From Paraburkholderia podalyriae (GTDB taxonomy: Bacteria > Pseudomonadota > Gammaproteobacteria > Burkholderiales > Burkholderiaceae): a stretch of 64,000 nt of DNA. This document shows, one piece after another, positions 9,669-20,412 of this stretch (its first letter is position 1; the number at the start of each line of letters is the position of its first letter). Made by a program: the position numbers and the translations under genes. A model generated the notes under the pieces. That model searched no databases. It saw nothing but the letters and a program-made list of their open reading frames with translations, and was not told where the DNA came from. Location of the stretch: the NCBI RefSeq assembly GCF_014397785.1, contig NZ_VZQQ01000010.1:1-64000 (forward strand), read 5' to 3'.

Positions 9669-10055
9669 ATGAATCTGATTGCAAAACTCGAGCAGGAAGA
9701 AATCGCGCGCGTTCTCGGCGAAAAGACCATTCCGGATTTTGGTCCGGGCGATACGGTCATCGTCAGCGTGAACGTGGTTGAAGGCACGCGTAAGCGTGTG
9801 CAGGCTTACGAAGGCGTCGTGATCGCCAAGCGTAACCGTGGTCTGAATTCGTCGTTCATCGTCCGCAAGATTTCGTCGGGCGAAGGCGTCGAGCGTACGT
9901 TCCAGACGTATTCGCCGCTGCTGGCAAGCATCGTCGTCAAGCGTCGTGGCGATGTGCGTCGTGCGAAGCTGTACTATCTGCGCGAGCGTTCGGGCAAGTC
10001 GGCTCGAATCAAGGAAAAGCTGGTCTCCAAAGGCCGCGCTTCTTCCGAAGCGTAA
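9669..10055 (+). CDS. rplS: 50S ribosomal protein L19
   Basis: A 128-residue L19, located at the 30S-50S interface. Family motifs include [41 protein letters not shown] and [17 protein letters not shown]. The start is fixed by CAGGAG 10 bases upstream; the open frame runs far upstream within the trmD end region. It is separated from trmD by 149 bases in which I see no promoter, and is followed by a strong terminator. It is the last gene of the rpsP-rimM-trmD-rplS operon. Confidence 0.97.
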   Translation: MNLIAKLEQEEIARVLGEKTIPDFGPGDTVIVSVNVVEGTRKRVQAYEGVVIAKRNRGLNSSFIVRKISSGEGVERTFQTYSPLLASIVVKRRGDVRRAKLYYLRERSGKSARIKEKLVSKGRASSEA

Positions 10056-10064
10056 ATGCTGTAA

Positions 10065-10093
10065 GAAAAAGCACCCCTCGCGGGTGCTTTTTT
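10065..10093 (+). terminator. Terminator of the rpsP-rplS operon
   Basis: AAAAAGCACCC and GGGTGCTTTTTT pair across a 5-base loop, followed by the T run. It lies 10 bases after the rplS stop. Confidence 0.9.
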
Positions 10094-10142
10094 GTTGGCC
10101 AGGTCAAAATAGCGGCATGTCCCCGCTCATCAGAGAGACCCG

Positions 10143-10901
10143 TTGATCCGCCCCGTCTTTGAGCCCGAAAGCCTGCCTGTCATCGCGACGGGCGCCGATC
10201 TGCCACCGGTCGCGGGCGAGTGTCTGACGCCCGATGCACTGCGAGCGCGTTTCGAACGGCAGCTTGCCTGGACGCCAGAGAAAATCGCCGATGCGCCGTG
10301 GCGCAATACCGACCTCGATCCGCGCGTGGCCGCGGTGCTGGTGCCGCTTGTCGTACGCGCGCGGGGCCTTACCGTGTTGCTCACGCAGCGCGCGGACCAT
10401 CTGAACGATCACGCGGGTCAGGTGAGTTTCCCCGGCGGCCGCCAGGAACCGTTCGACGCCGATGCGACTGCGACGGCGCTGCGCGAAGCGCGCGAAGAGG
10501 TTGGCCTCGACGCGTCGCGCGTCGAGGTTCTCGGCGCATTGCCCGACTATCTGACTGGCACCGGCTTTCGCGTATCAGCCATCATCGCTCTCGTGCATCC
10601 CCCATTCTCGCTGGAGATCGACACGCTCGAAGTGGCCGAGGTCTTCGAAGTGCCGCTCGCGTTTCTAATGGACCCGGCCAACCATGAAGAGCGCCTGTTG
10701 CGCTACGAGGGCGGAGAGCGCCGCTTCTTTGCGATGCCGTATCCGCGCGGCGAATTGACGGTGGCTCCGGAAGCCGTCGAGCAGCGCGGCGCGCAACGCA
10801 CGCAAACAGCCACGCCGGCAGCCGGGCAAGGCGGCCATCATTTCATCTGGGGCGCAACCGCCGCCATGCTGCGCAACCTGTACCGATTTCTTGCCGCATG
10901 A
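10143..10901 (+). CDS. Nudix hydrolase, CoA pyrophosphatase type
   Basis: A 252-residue Nudix protein. The CoA-specific signature LLTQRADHLNDHAGQVSFPG is immediately followed by the Nudix box (GGRQEPFDADATATALREAREEVG), whose REAREEVGL half is canonical. Members cleave CoA or acyl-CoA to phosphopantetheine derivatives and 3',5'-ADP, which fits general CoA turnover. The start is a TTG codon at 10143 preceded by AGAGAGA. An ATG at 10117 is out of frame, so the unusual start is the best available choice. An N-terminal segment of about 60 residues precedes the domain. Confidence 0.88.
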   Translation: MIRPVFEPESLPVIATGADLPPVAGECLTPDALRARFERQLAWTPEKIADAPWRNTDLDPRVAAVLVPLVVRARGLTVLLTQRADHLNDHAGQVSFPGGRQEPFDADATATALREAREEVGLDASRVEVLGALPDYLTGTGFRVSAIIALVHPPFSLEIDTLEVAEVFEVPLAFLMDPANHEERLLRYEGGERRFFAMPYPRGELTVAPEAVEQRGAQRTQTATPAAGQGGHHFIWGATAAMLRNLYRFLAA

Positions 10902-11051
10902 GTAACACGACTCGCATCGACGCGTCGACGATGCGTAGTTGCGCGAACGACGCACTCGTCGGCGCTTTGTCAGCTTCCCCGCTCAGACTCATCCGACCCT
11001 GTGCTATCGTTATAAAACAATCGTAAAAACTTAAAAAGCACGGCGCATCGC

Positions 11052-11990
11052 ATGACTTTTTTCTCCGTATTGCTGGCTCTGATCATTGAACAGGTACGCG
11101 CGCTATCGCCGAACAATCCGGTGTCCGCGTTGCTTCAATACCATGCGGAGTCGGCGGCGCACGGATTCGATGCCGGCAAGCAACGCCACGGTCTGCTCGC
11201 GTGGCTCGTCGTGGTGGTGCCCTGGACGCTCGCCGTCGCGCTCGTCTACTACGTGCTGTATCAGATTCATTTCATGCTCGCGTTCCTGTGGAACGTCGTG
11301 GTGCTGTACTTCACGCTCGGCTTCCGTCAGTTCAGCCATTACTTCACCGACATCCATCTCGCGTTGAACAACGACGACGTGCCGCGCGCGCGCGAAATCC
11401 TGAACGAATGGACCGGGCTCGAGACCGTCGACATGCCGGTCAGCGAGATCGCGCGTCACACGCTGATCCATGCCGTGGTCGCGTCGCATCGTCATGTGTT
11501 CGGCGTGTTCTTCTGGTTCCTGATTCCGGTCGGTCCCGCCGGCGCGGTGTTGTACCGTTGCGCGGAATACCTCGCGCGCGCATGGGCGCGGCCGGCCGAC
11601 GACCGCACCATTGCGTTTTCGAGCTTCGCGCAGCGCGCGTTCTTCGTGATCGACTGGGTACCGGCGCGGCTGACGTCGCTCGGCTTTGCGATCGTCGGCA
11701 ATTTCGAGGATGCGATTTACGCGTGGCGCAACCATGCGCGGCAGTGGCCCGATACGAACGACGGGGTGTTGCTCGCCGCGGGCAGCGGGGCGCTCGGCGC
11801 GCGCCTGGCCGGGCCGCTCGCGGAGCCGTCGAGCCTCGACGCGCTCGCCACTGGCGACGGCGGTCCGATGCAGGTCGGCGACGACTGCACGCCGCGCACG
11901 CTGCAGTCGGCGGTGGGGCTCGTGTGGCGCGCGGTCGTGCTGTGGATGATCCTGCTGTTGATGCTGACTATCGCAGTTTGGCTCGCGTGA
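11052..11990 (+). CDS. CobD/CbiB-like membrane protein
   Basis: A 312-residue integral membrane protein of the CobD/CbiB family (adenosylcobinamide-phosphate synthase fold). It has hydrophobic segments near residues 1-15, 48-95, 145-170 and 290-312, and the family stretch ALNNDDVPRAREILNEWTG. True CobD/CbiB joins aminopropanol to the corrin ring. No other cobalamin genes are nearby, and betaproteobacteria carry a divergent stand-alone copy, so its role in B12 synthesis is unproven. A TATAAA at 11011-11016 lies upstream without a clear -35. Confidence 0.8.
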   Translation: MTFFSVLLALIIEQVRALSPNNPVSALLQYHAESAAHGFDAGKQRHGLLAWLVVVVPWTLAVALVYYVLYQIHFMLAFLWNVVVLYFTLGFRQFSHYFTDIHLALNNDDVPRAREILNEWTGLETVDMPVSEIARHTLIHAVVASHRHVFGVFFWFLIPVGPAGAVLYRCAEYLARAWARPADDRTIAFSSFAQRAFFVIDWVPARLTSLGFAIVGNFEDAIYAWRNHARQWPDTNDGVLLAAGSGALGARLAGPLAEPSSLDALATGDGGPMQVGDDCTPRTLQSAVGLVWRAVVLWMILLLMLTIAVWLA

Positions 11991-12021
11991 CGCGGCCACG
12001 CGGTCAGAGCAACAGCGGACA

Positions 12022-12046
12022 AGAGCCGGTCATTGCCCGGCTTTTT
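12022..12046 (+). terminator. Terminator after the CobD-like gene
   Basis: AGCCGG and CCGGCT pair across a 7-base loop and lead into TTTTT, 33 bases after the stop codon. Confidence 0.7.
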
Positions 12047-12063
12047 CAATTCCCGACTGCGCT

Positions 12064-12384
12064 TCATCCCTTCAACGGATCGCGCACGGTCCCGCATTGC
12101 CAGCACACGGTGAACTGCGCCTCCAGCATCTCGCCGCACTGCTGACATTGCCATGGCGGCGCACCCGGCGCCGGTCCTCGCGACGCCGCTTCGATCAGCC
12201 GCCGCGCGACCGCCTCATCGCGTTCATCGACTAGCCATAGCTCAGGCGCGCACTGATCGGCCGGAATCTCGCCGAGCGCGCCGTTCAGATAGCGGTTATG
12301 CAACTCGCACGCGATGCCCGCGGTCTCCAGCACGTTGACCCAATGTTGCCCGATGATCAGGTTCGGCGCGCGCATCAGTTTCAT
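12064..12384 (-). CDS. DUF2007 (DSP) protein with C-terminal zinc ribbon
   Basis: A 106-residue protein. The N-terminal half (MKLMRAPNLIIGQHWVNVLE to LWLVDERDEAVARRLI) is a DUF2007, 'putative signal transducing protein', ferredoxin-like fold. The C-terminus is a zinc ribbon with two Cys pairs, C-x2-C in WQCQQCGE and C-x2-C in VCWQCGTV. Its function is unknown. It starts one base after the rsgA stop codon, so it is translationally coupled to rsgA. An in-frame start 17 codons upstream would overlap rsgA and is less likely. Confidence 0.85.
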   Translation of the reverse strand: MKLMRAPNLIIGQHWVNVLETAGIACELHNRYLNGALGEIPADQCAPELWLVDERDEAVARRLIEAASRGPAPGAPPWQCQQCGEMLEAQFTVCWQCGTVRDPLKG

Positions 12385-12385
12385 G

Positions 12386-13384
12386 TCAGCGGACGATCTG
12401 GCTCGCCTCGTGCACGAGCTGCGCATAAAGCGCATGCCGTTCGCGGCGGATGCGGCCGTCGGCGACCGCTTCGAGGATCGCGCAACCGGGCTCGTGCAGA
12501 TGATGGCAGTTGTAGAAGCGGCAATTCGGCAGCAGCGGCCGGAACTCGGGGAACGCGCGTTCGAGCCGGCCCTCGGTCAGGTGGTGCAGGCCGAATTCCT
12601 GGAAGCCCGGCGAGTCGATCAGCGCGCCGGCCGCGCCGTTGACGTCAGTCACGCCGGCCGTACCTTGCGACTGCGCCAGCGGATACAGACGCGTGAACGT
12701 CGTAGTATGGCGTCCGCTGTTCAATGCGGTCGAGATTTCGCGCGTCGCGACTTCGGCATCGGGAATCAGCAGGTTCACGAGCGTCGATTTGCCCATGCCG
12801 GACTGGCCGAGCAGCAGCGTCGCGTGAGCGTGCAGATGTTCGGTCAACGTCGCGCGTGCCGCGTCGGGCTGCATGCGGATCGATACTTCGAGCACCGGAT
12901 AGCCGAGCGCGCGATACGGTTCGAGCCGCTTGCGCGCGCTGTCCAGAGCATCGGTGACGTCGATCTTGTTCAGCACGATCAGCGGCTTCAACTCGTTCTC
13001 CTCGGCGGCCACGAGCGCGCGGCCGAGCAGGTCTTCGCTGAAATGCGGCTCGGTCGCGAGCACGATCAGCAACTGGTCGAGGTTCGCGGCGAACAGCTTC
13101 GACTTGTACTGATCCGAGCGATACAGCAGATTGCGCCGCTCGCCGATTTCGACGATCACGCCTTGATCCGCCGAGGTCGGCTCGTAGATCACGCGATCGC
13201 CGACCGCGACCTCGCTGCGCTTGCCGCGCGGAAAGCATTGCAGCAGCGCGCCGCCGTCTTCGGGAGCGACCAGATAGTGGCGGCCGTGCGCGGCGACGAC
13301 GAGGCCACCCATGCGCGCGCCGTGCCTGCCGGACCCGGCGGCGTGTGCGCCGCGCGACGCCTTCTTCGGAGTGCGGCCGCTCAT
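12386..13384 (-). CDS. rsgA: Small ribosomal subunit biogenesis GTPase RsgA
   Basis: A 332-residue circularly permuted GTPase that acts late in 30S maturation. The order is OB fold (about 25-90), then NKID (G4), the P-loop [12 protein letters not shown] (G1), TTTFTR (switch) and DSPGFQEFG (G3). The C-terminal zinc knuckle is C-x4-C-x-H-x5-C in [15 protein letters not shown]. Its ATG overlaps the stop of the upstream M48 protease gene by four bases, and the DUF2007 gene follows directly, so the three form one operon. Confidence 0.96.
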   Translation of the reverse strand: MSGRTPKKASRGAHAAGSGRHGARMGGLVVAAHGRHYLVAPEDGGALLQCFPRGKRSEVAVGDRVIYEPTSADQGVIVEIGERRNLLYRSDQYKSKLFAANLDQLLIVLATEPHFSEDLLGRALVAAEENELKPLIVLNKIDVTDALDSARKRLEPYRALGYPVLEVSIRMQPDAARATLTEHLHAHATLLLGQSGMGKSTLVNLLIPDAEVATREISTALNSGRHTTTFTRLYPLAQSQGTAGVTDVNGAAGALIDSPGFQEFGLHHLTEGRLERAFPEFRPLLPNCRFYNCHHLHEPGCAILEAVADGRIRRERHALYAQLVHEASQIVR

Positions 13385-14640
13385 GCGTGCCGCAGCAGTC
13401 GGTCGATCCGCTGCGAGGCCGGCGGATGCGAGTAGTAGAACGCGGTGTAGAGCGGATCGGGCGTCAGCGTCGATGCGTTGTCCTCGTACAGCTTGACGAG
13501 CGCATTGACGAGATCGTGCGCGTCGGTTTGCGTCGCCGCGAACGCGTCGGCTTCGAACTCGTGCTTGCGCGAGCTGAGACTGCCAAGCGGCGTGACGAAG
13601 AACATGAACACCGGCAGCGCGAGGAAGAACAGCACGAGCGCGAGTCCGCTATTGCCGCCGACGAGCGACGGCCGCACGCCGAGCCCTTCGTAGAACCACA
13701 CGCATTGCGTCAGCCAGCCGAGCAGCGCGAGCATCGCGAGGCTGATCGCGAACGTGACCAGCATGCGCTTCATAACGTGACGACGCTTGAAATGCCCGAG
13801 CTCGTGCGCGAGCACCGCTTCGATCTCGCGGCCCGACAGGCGCGCGAGCAGCGTGTCGAAAAACACGATGCGCTTGGTTGCCCCGAAGCCGGTGAAATAC
13901 GCGTTGCCGTGCGCCGAACGGCGGCTGCCGTCCATCACGAACAGGCCCTTCGCGGCGAAGCCGCAGCGTCGCATCAGCGCCTCGATGCGGGCCACGAGCG
14001 CTTCATCCTTCAGCGGTTCGAACTTGTTGAAGAGCGGCGCGATGAAGGTTGGGAAAATCAGCAGGCCGAACATCTGGAACGCGACCCACACGATCCACGC
14101 CCACAGCCACCACAGGTTGCCGGCACGGTTCATCAGCCACAGCACGACGAACAGCAGTGGCAGACCGAACGCAATGCCGAGCAGCGCGCCCTTCAAGCGG
14201 TCGAAGAAGAACAGGCTTTTGCTCATGCGATTGAAGCCGAAGCGCTGCTCGACGACGAACTGCCGGTAGTAATCGAACGGCAGGTCGATCGCGCTGGTGA
14301 TCGCGATCACTGCGGCAACCAGCGCGATCTGCCCGACATAGCCGCGGCCGAGCCAGTCGGAGATCGCGAGATCGAGCGTCTGCACGCCGCCGAGCAGCGT
14401 GAGCCAGATCAGCACGGCCGCGCCGACAACGATCTCGACCATCGCGAGCCGCGTGCGCTCGACCGTGTAGTCGGCCGCGCGCTGATGCGCGGTGAGCGCG
14501 ATCGTGTTCGCGAACTGGCTCGGAACCTGTTCGCGATGCGCGACGACGAAGCGGATCTGCCGCGACGCGAGCCAGAGTTTGGTGCCGACCATCGCAATGA
14601 CGGCGATGACGAACAGGGTGGTGAAGTACAGGGTTGGCAT
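13381..14640 (-). CDS. M48 family metalloprotease (Ste24-like)
   Basis: A 419-residue inner-membrane zinc protease. The zinc motif is HELGH in [14 protein letters not shown], with a downstream glutamate in [14 protein letters not shown]. The several hydrophobic segments over residues 1-200 and 300-360 match the Ste24/CAAX-protease layout; bacterial members act in membrane protein quality control. Its gene overlaps rsgA by ATGA and is divergent from orn. A -10-like TATAAT on the minus strand (14669-14674) lies about 30 bases upstream of the start. Confidence 0.9.
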   Translation of the reverse strand: MPTLYFTTLFVIAVIAMVGTKLWLASRQIRFVVAHREQVPSQFANTIALTAHQRAADYTVERTRLAMVEIVVGAAVLIWLTLLGGVQTLDLAISDWLGRGYVGQIALVAAVIAITSAIDLPFDYYRQFVVEQRFGFNRMSKSLFFFDRLKGALLGIAFGLPLLFVVLWLMNRAGNLWWLWAWIVWVAFQMFGLLIFPTFIAPLFNKFEPLKDEALVARIEALMRRCGFAAKGLFVMDGSRRSAHGNAYFTGFGATKRIVFFDTLLARLSGREIEAVLAHELGHFKRRHVMKRMLVTFAISLAMLALLGWLTQCVWFYEGLGVRPSLVGGNSGLALVLFFLALPVFMFFVTPLGSLSSRKHEFEADAFAATQTDAHDLVNALVKLYEDNASTLTPDPLYTAFYYSHPPASQRIDRLLRHA

Positions 14641-14668
14641 CCGGGGATTCCGTGGTATCTATGCGAGA

Positions 14669-14674
14669 ATTATA
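14669..14674 (-). promoter_or_regulatory. -10 element for the M48-rsgA-DUF2007 operon
   Basis: On the minus strand this reads TATAAT, 28 bases before the protease ATG. No convincing -35 is present at 17 bp, so the call rests on the -10 box and its position in the divergent region. Confidence 0.4.
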
Positions 14675-14840
14675 TGTTTCTTCCCGCCTCTCGGCGGAGA
14701 TACGGTTCAACGCAGTGGTTCCAGGCGGCGCTTCAGCGCGGCCGGCCCGGCTCGAACCGCGCGAACTGATTTCAAACGAACACAGCCGCGCCGCGCGGGT
14801 TTCGAGCGAAGCCCGCCGCGCGGCCCTCAGGGCTGCCTTC

Positions 14841-15452
14841 ATGACTGACATCCTCGCATCCACCGAACAGCCGCCGCTCGTGCGCAGCGACATGAATCTC
14901 GTCTGGCTGGACATGGAAATGACCGGGCTCGAGCCCGACACCGACCGCATCATCGAGATCGCGGTGGTGGTGACGAATTCGACGCTCGACAGGATGGTCG
15001 AAGGTCCGGTGCTCGCGATTCATCAGAGCGATGAAACGCTCGCGAAGATGGACGAGTGGAACCAGAACACGCATGGCCGCTCGGGGCTGATCGATCGCGT
15101 GAAGGCGTCGACGGTCAGCGAGGCCGACGCGACCGCGCAGATCCGCGAGTTCCTCGGCCAGTACGTGCCGCCGGGCAAGTCGCCGATGTGCGGCAACTCG
15201 ATCTGTCAGGACCGCCGCTTCATGGCGCGCTGGATGCCGGAACTGGAGAGCTTCTTCCACTACCGCAACCTCGACGTGAGTACACTGAAGGAGCTGTGCC
15301 GGCGCTGGCAGCCGGTCATCTACAAGGGTTTCCAGAAGCGCGCGATGCACACGGCGCTGGCCGACATCCACGAGTCGATCGACGAACTGAAGTACTACCG
15401 CCAGCATTTCCTCGTGCCGTCGGCGCCGGATGCCGCCGCGAGCGCTCAATAA
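14841..15452 (+). CDS. orn: Oligoribonuclease
   Basis: A 203-residue DEDDh 3'-5' exonuclease that degrades 2-5 nt RNAs and pGpG, ending c-di-GMP turnover. The Exo I motif is [20 protein letters not shown], Exo II lies in [16 protein letters not shown], and the final H-x4-D is in [17 protein letters not shown]. The chosen ATG adds 17 residues before the conserved [10 protein letters not shown], so the ATG at 14892 is an alternative start. It is divergent from the M48 protease. Orn may matter to the c-di-GMP economy that VpsR-type regulators nearby could sense, but that link is speculative. Confidence 0.95.
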   Translation: MTDILASTEQPPLVRSDMNLVWLDMEMTGLEPDTDRIIEIAVVVTNSTLDRMVEGPVLAIHQSDETLAKMDEWNQNTHGRSGLIDRVKASTVSEADATAQIREFLGQYVPPGKSPMCGNSICQDRRFMARWMPELESFFHYRNLDVSTLKELCRRWQPVIYKGFQKRAMHTALADIHESIDELKYYRQHFLVPSAPDAAASAQ

Positions 15453-15477
15453 ACGCGCAGGCCCCGAACCTCGAACC

Positions 15478-16110
15478 TCAGTCCTGCCGCGGTGCGCGTT
15501 GCGCGCTCTTCGGCCGGAACGCCTTGACCACGTCGGCGTTGGTTTGCACGTAAGGCCCGCCGATCAGGTCGATGCAGTAAGGGACCGCCGCGAAAATCCC
15601 CGGCACCTTCACCACACCGTCATCGCGCAGGCCTTCCAGCGTTTCCCTGATCGATTTCGGCTGGCCGGGCAGGTTGATGATCAGCGCGGCGTGTCGTTCG
15701 GTTTCGCGGATCACCGCGAGCTGGCGCGACAGGATCGCGGTCGGCACGAAATTCAGGCTGATTTGCCGCATCTGCTCGCCGAAGCCGGGCATCTGTTTCG
15801 TCGCGACCGCGAGCGTCGCCTCCGGCGTCACGTCGCGGCGCGATGGGCCAGTGCCGCCGGTCGTGAGCACCAGATCGCAGCCCACTGCGTCGACCAGTTC
15901 GATCAGCGTCGCCGAGATGGTCGGTGCGTCGTCGGCGATCAGCCGCGTGACGACCTGCCACGGTGACGTCAAGGCCGCGCCGAGCCACTCCTGCAGCGCG
16001 GGAATGCCCTTGTCCTCGTAGACCCCCGTCGACGCGCGGTCGCTGATCGACACGAGGCCGATCACGATTTCGTCGGGGTGCTTGCGTTGATCAGGCGTCG
16101 CGGTCGTCAT
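15478..16110 (-). CDS. mog: Molybdopterin adenylyltransferase
   Basis: A 210-residue MogA-type protein that adenylylates molybdopterin before molybdate insertion by MoeA. Motifs include [19 protein letters not shown], the MPT-binding [20 protein letters not shown] and [20 protein letters not shown]. Its start lies within the 3' end of darP (20-bp overlap), so it is co-transcribed with that gene. The other cofactor genes moaA, mobA and moeA lie about 40 kb away in this window. Confidence 0.93.
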   Translation of the reverse strand: MTTATPDQRKHPDEIVIGLVSISDRASTGVYEDKGIPALQEWLGAALTSPWQVVTRLIADDAPTISATLIELVDAVGCDLVLTTGGTGPSRRDVTPEATLAVATKQMPGFGEQMRQISLNFVPTAILSRQLAVIRETERHAALIINLPGQPKSIRETLEGLRDDGVVKVPGIFAAVPYCIDLIGGPYVQTNADVVKAFRPKSAQRAPRQD

Positions 16111-16714
16111 CGTCGTCTTCGGCAGCGAGGTCGGCGCGGTGCGCGTCTTCGTCTTCGGCTTCGTCGTCCGTGCCGGCTGCGTTCTTGATCCACTGGAACA
16201 GCTCGCGGAAGTAGCGCGGCGGCTTGCTCTGCTCCGCTTCCTTGCGCGCGTTGCGGATCAGCGTGCGACCCTGTTGCGGGTCCGCGCTCGGGTGCTGGCG
16301 GATGAACTCGGTCAGCGCGGCGTCGTCGGCAAGCAGCTTTTCGCGGGTGCGCTCGATCCAATGGAGCTTCGCGGTCTCGCTCTTGTTGACGCCGTTGTAG
16401 GTGTCGAGCGCGGTGCGCAGCGCGGCGGTTTCGGTGTCGAGCAGCGAGCGCATCACGCGGCCGACGTACTGGATCTGGCGGCGCTTGCCTTCGTGGTCGG
16501 TGATGCGGCGCGCTTCGCGCACGGCATCGTCGAGCTTTTCGGTCATCGGCATGCGTTTGAGCGCGTCTTTCGGCAGCGCGACGAGCGCCGCGCCCAGATC
16601 CTGCAGCGCTTGCATGTCGCGCTTGAGCTGGGACTTGCTCGGACGATCGTAGCCGTTTTCGTCGACTTCCGTGACGACGGATTCGATCGGTTGAATGCGG
16701 GTTTTGCGTGTCAT
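16091..16714 (-). CDS. darP: Ribosome-associated protein DarP (YjgA, DUF615)
   Basis: A 207-residue YjgA/DarP protein that associates with late 50S precursors. Conserved stretches are [20 protein letters not shown] and YVGRVMR near residue 90. The C-terminus (from about residue 180) is strongly acidic and Asp-rich, ending DDDDDRDA. The open frame extends well upstream, but the ATG at 16714 gives the expected [12 protein letters not shown] start. It overlaps mog by 20 bases and is divergent from pmbA. The neighbouring pmbA is a frequent companion of yjgA. Confidence 0.92.
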   Translation of the reverse strand: MTRKTRIQPIESVVTEVDENGYDRPSKSQLKRDMQALQDLGAALVALPKDALKRMPMTEKLDDAVREARRITDHEGKRRQIQYVGRVMRSLLDTETAALRTALDTYNGVNKSETAKLHWIERTREKLLADDAALTEFIRQHPSADPQQGRTLIRNARKEAEQSKPPRYFRELFQWIKNAAGTDDEAEDEDAHRADLAAEDDDDDRDA

Positions 16715-16862
16715 GCCGGTATTGTAACTTGCCGCGCGGCCCCGACCCGCGGCGGCTCGTACCTTGCTATGATCGCGGGATGCATTTATCCGCACCCGCG
16801 CGCCCGCGCCGACTACGGCGCGCATATCAGGGCCGCGCGGCCCCAACAGGACGGCAACCACA

Positions 16863-18233
16863 ATGGCAGCAGACATGGACGTCAAGCAGCGCTTTTTTCC
16901 GCATACCCAGGATGAGCTGAAGGAAATCGCCTCGGACATCCTCCGTCACGCGAAAGCGCTCGGCGGCACCGACGCCGCGACCGAAATTTCCGAGGGCGAC
17001 GGCCTGTCCGTCTCCGTGCGGCGTGGCGAAGTCGAGACGATCGAGCACAACCGCGACAAGATGGTCGGCGTGACGGTGTTCATCGGCAACAAACGCGGCA
17101 ATGCCAGCACCTCGGACTTCTCGCCGCAGGCATTGAAGGACACGGTCGCGGCCGCCTACAACATCGCGCGCTTCACCGCTGAAGACGATTGCGCGGGCCT
17201 CGCCGAAGCCGAGCTGCTCGAAACCGCGCCGCGCGACCTCGATCTGTATCACCCGTGGAATCTGTCCGCCGACGAAGCGGTCGAAATCGCGCGCCGCGCC
17301 GAAGACGCCGCCTTCGCGACCGACCCGCAGATCAAGAACTCCGAGGGCGCGAGCGTGTCGGCACAGCACTCGCAGTTCGTGCTGGCGACCTCGCGCGGCT
17401 TCCTCGCCGGCTATCCGTATTCGCGCCACTACATCGCGTGCGCGCCGATCGCCGGCAGCGGCCGCAACATGCAGCGCGACGACTGGTACACGTCGACGCG
17501 CAGCGCCGACGAACTCGCCGATCCCGAAGCGGTCGGCCGTTACGCGGCGCAGCGCGCGCTCGCGCGGATCGGCGCACGCGGCCTCGACACACGTAAGGTG
17601 CCGGTGCTGTTCGAGGCGCCCCTCGCGGCGGGCCTGCTCGGCGCGTTCGTGCAGGCGACGAGCGGCGGCGCGCTGTATCGCAAGACCTCGTTTCTGGTCG
17701 ACAGCCTCGGCAAGCCGGTGTTCGCGCCGCACGTGCAGGTGGTCGAAGATCCGCACGTCGCGCGCGCGATGGGCAGCGCGCCGTTCGACGAGGAAGGCGT
17801 GCGCACACGCCAGCGCTCGGTCGTGAAGGACGGTGTCGTCGAGGGCTATTTCCTGTCCACCTACTCGGCGCGCAAGCTCGGCATGAAGACCACCGGCAAC
17901 GCGGGCGGCTCGCACAATCTGTCGCTGCTCAGTTCGAACACGCGCCCCGAGGACGACTTCGAGGCCATGCTGAAAAAGCTCGGCACCGGTCTGCTGCTGA
18001 CCGAACTGATGGGGCAGGGCGTCAACTACGTGACGGGCGACTATTCGCGCGGCGCGTCGGGCTTCTGGGTCGAGAACGGCAAGATCCAGTATCCGGTCGA
18101 GGAGATCACCGTCGCGAGCACGCTGCAGGAGATGTTCCGCCATATCGTCGCGATCGGCGCGGATACGATCACGCGCGGCACCAAGCGGACCGGCTCGGTG
18201 CTGATCGAGCGGATGACGATCGCGGGACAGTGA
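16863..18233 (+). CDS. pmbA: Metalloprotease PmbA (TldE)
   Basis: A 456-residue TldE/PmbA subunit. With TldD it forms a protease that degrades unfolded peptides and matures microcin B17-type peptides in some hosts. Conserved features include [35 protein letters not shown] stretch near residue 250 and [12 protein letters not shown] near 345. PmbA lacks the HExxxH zinc site found in TldD, as expected. TldD is not in this window. A bidirectional terminator separates it from folA. Confidence 0.94.
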   Translation: MAADMDVKQRFFPHTQDELKEIASDILRHAKALGGTDAATEISEGDGLSVSVRRGEVETIEHNRDKMVGVTVFIGNKRGNASTSDFSPQALKDTVAAAYNIARFTAEDDCAGLAEAELLETAPRDLDLYHPWNLSADEAVEIARRAEDAAFATDPQIKNSEGASVSAQHSQFVLATSRGFLAGYPYSRHYIACAPIAGSGRNMQRDDWYTSTRSADELADPEAVGRYAAQRALARIGARGLDTRKVPVLFEAPLAAGLLGAFVQATSGGALYRKTSFLVDSLGKPVFAPHVQVVEDPHVARAMGSAPFDEEGVRTRQRSVVKDGVVEGYFLSTYSARKLGMKTTGNAGGSHNLSLLSSNTRPEDDFEAMLKKLGTGLLLTELMGQGVNYVTGDYSRGASGFWVENGKIQYPVEEITVASTLQEMFRHIVAIGADTITRGTKRTGSVLIERMTIAGQ

Positions 18234-18271
18234 GCGGCGCGGCCTGATCCAACGCCGCCGTGGAGCAAACG

Positions 18272-18309
18272 AAAACGCCACGCAACGAAACGTTGCGTGG
18301 CGTTTTTTT
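18272..18309. terminator. Bidirectional terminator between pmbA and folA
   Basis: A 14-bp stem built on AACGCCACGCAACG and CGTTGCGTGGCGTT, with an AAA loop, is flanked by A on one side and T7 on the other. It serves both convergent genes. Confidence 0.92.
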
Positions 18310-18329
18310 CGGGTGCGTTGCGCGAGCCT

Positions 18330-18830
18330 TCAGACGTCCTTGCGCTGATACGTGACGAATGCGTAATCGAAGTCGTTCGGCGCGTTCGAGTGATGCGCCT
18401 CGCGCGCGATTTCTTCCCACACATGCGGGTCGATCGCGGGGAAGGTCACATCGCCGTCGAAGTCGGCGGCGATTTCGGTGACCATCAGCTTGTCCGCGTG
18501 GCGCAGCCCTTCGTCGTACAGCTGCGCGCCGCCGATCAGGAAAGCCTGCGGCGCCTGGTCCTGCGCGGCCAGCGCGAGCGCGTCGTCGAGATTGGTCGCG
18601 GTGTCGCAGCCCTGAAAGCGCCGCGCGGCATCTCGCGTGACGACGATGTTGCGGCGTCCCGGCAGCGGCCGGCCGATCGATTCGTGAGTCTTGCGGCCCA
18701 TGATGATGGGCGCGCCCATCGTCGTGCGCTTGAAGAATTTGAGGTCTTCGGGCAGTCGCCAGGGCAACTGGTTGTCGCGGCCGATCACGCCGTTGCTGGC
18801 GCGAGCGACGATCAGGGTGAGCGTCGTCAT
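18330..18830 (-). CDS. folA: Dihydrofolate reductase
   Basis: A 166-residue type I DHFR that reduces dihydrofolate to tetrahydrofolate. The substrate site is in [19 protein letters not shown] with the acidic residue in LPEDLKFFK, and the NADPH site in [18 protein letters not shown] and FLIGGAQLY. The start is the ATG at 18830, giving MTTLTLIVA. In many relatives folA lies next to thyA; here thyA is about 10 kb away, on the other side of the Fap-like block. Confidence 0.96.
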   Translation of the reverse strand: MTTLTLIVARASNGVIGRDNQLPWRLPEDLKFFKRTTMGAPIIMGRKTHESIGRPLPGRRNIVVTRDAARRFQGCDTATNLDDALALAAQDQAPQAFLIGGAQLYDEGLRHADKLMVTEIAADFDGDVTFPAIDPHVWEEIAREAHHSNAPNDFDYAFVTYQRKDV

Positions 18831-18909
18831 CGAATGGAAAGAGGAGGGTAACCGGGCGATTCTACCCGACGCGCCGATGCGCCGATGCCCACCGATGCGC
18901 GCCCGCCGC

Positions 18910-20388
<1,479 letters not shown>

Positions 20389-20412
20389 GTTCGACCTCGC
20401 ATCGTTGGCACG

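Noticed and set aside
16827..18281. A 484-codon open frame on the minus strand opposite pmbA
   Set aside because: The plus-strand frame encodes a clear PmbA. The opposite product is Arg/Ala/His-rich and has no motif.
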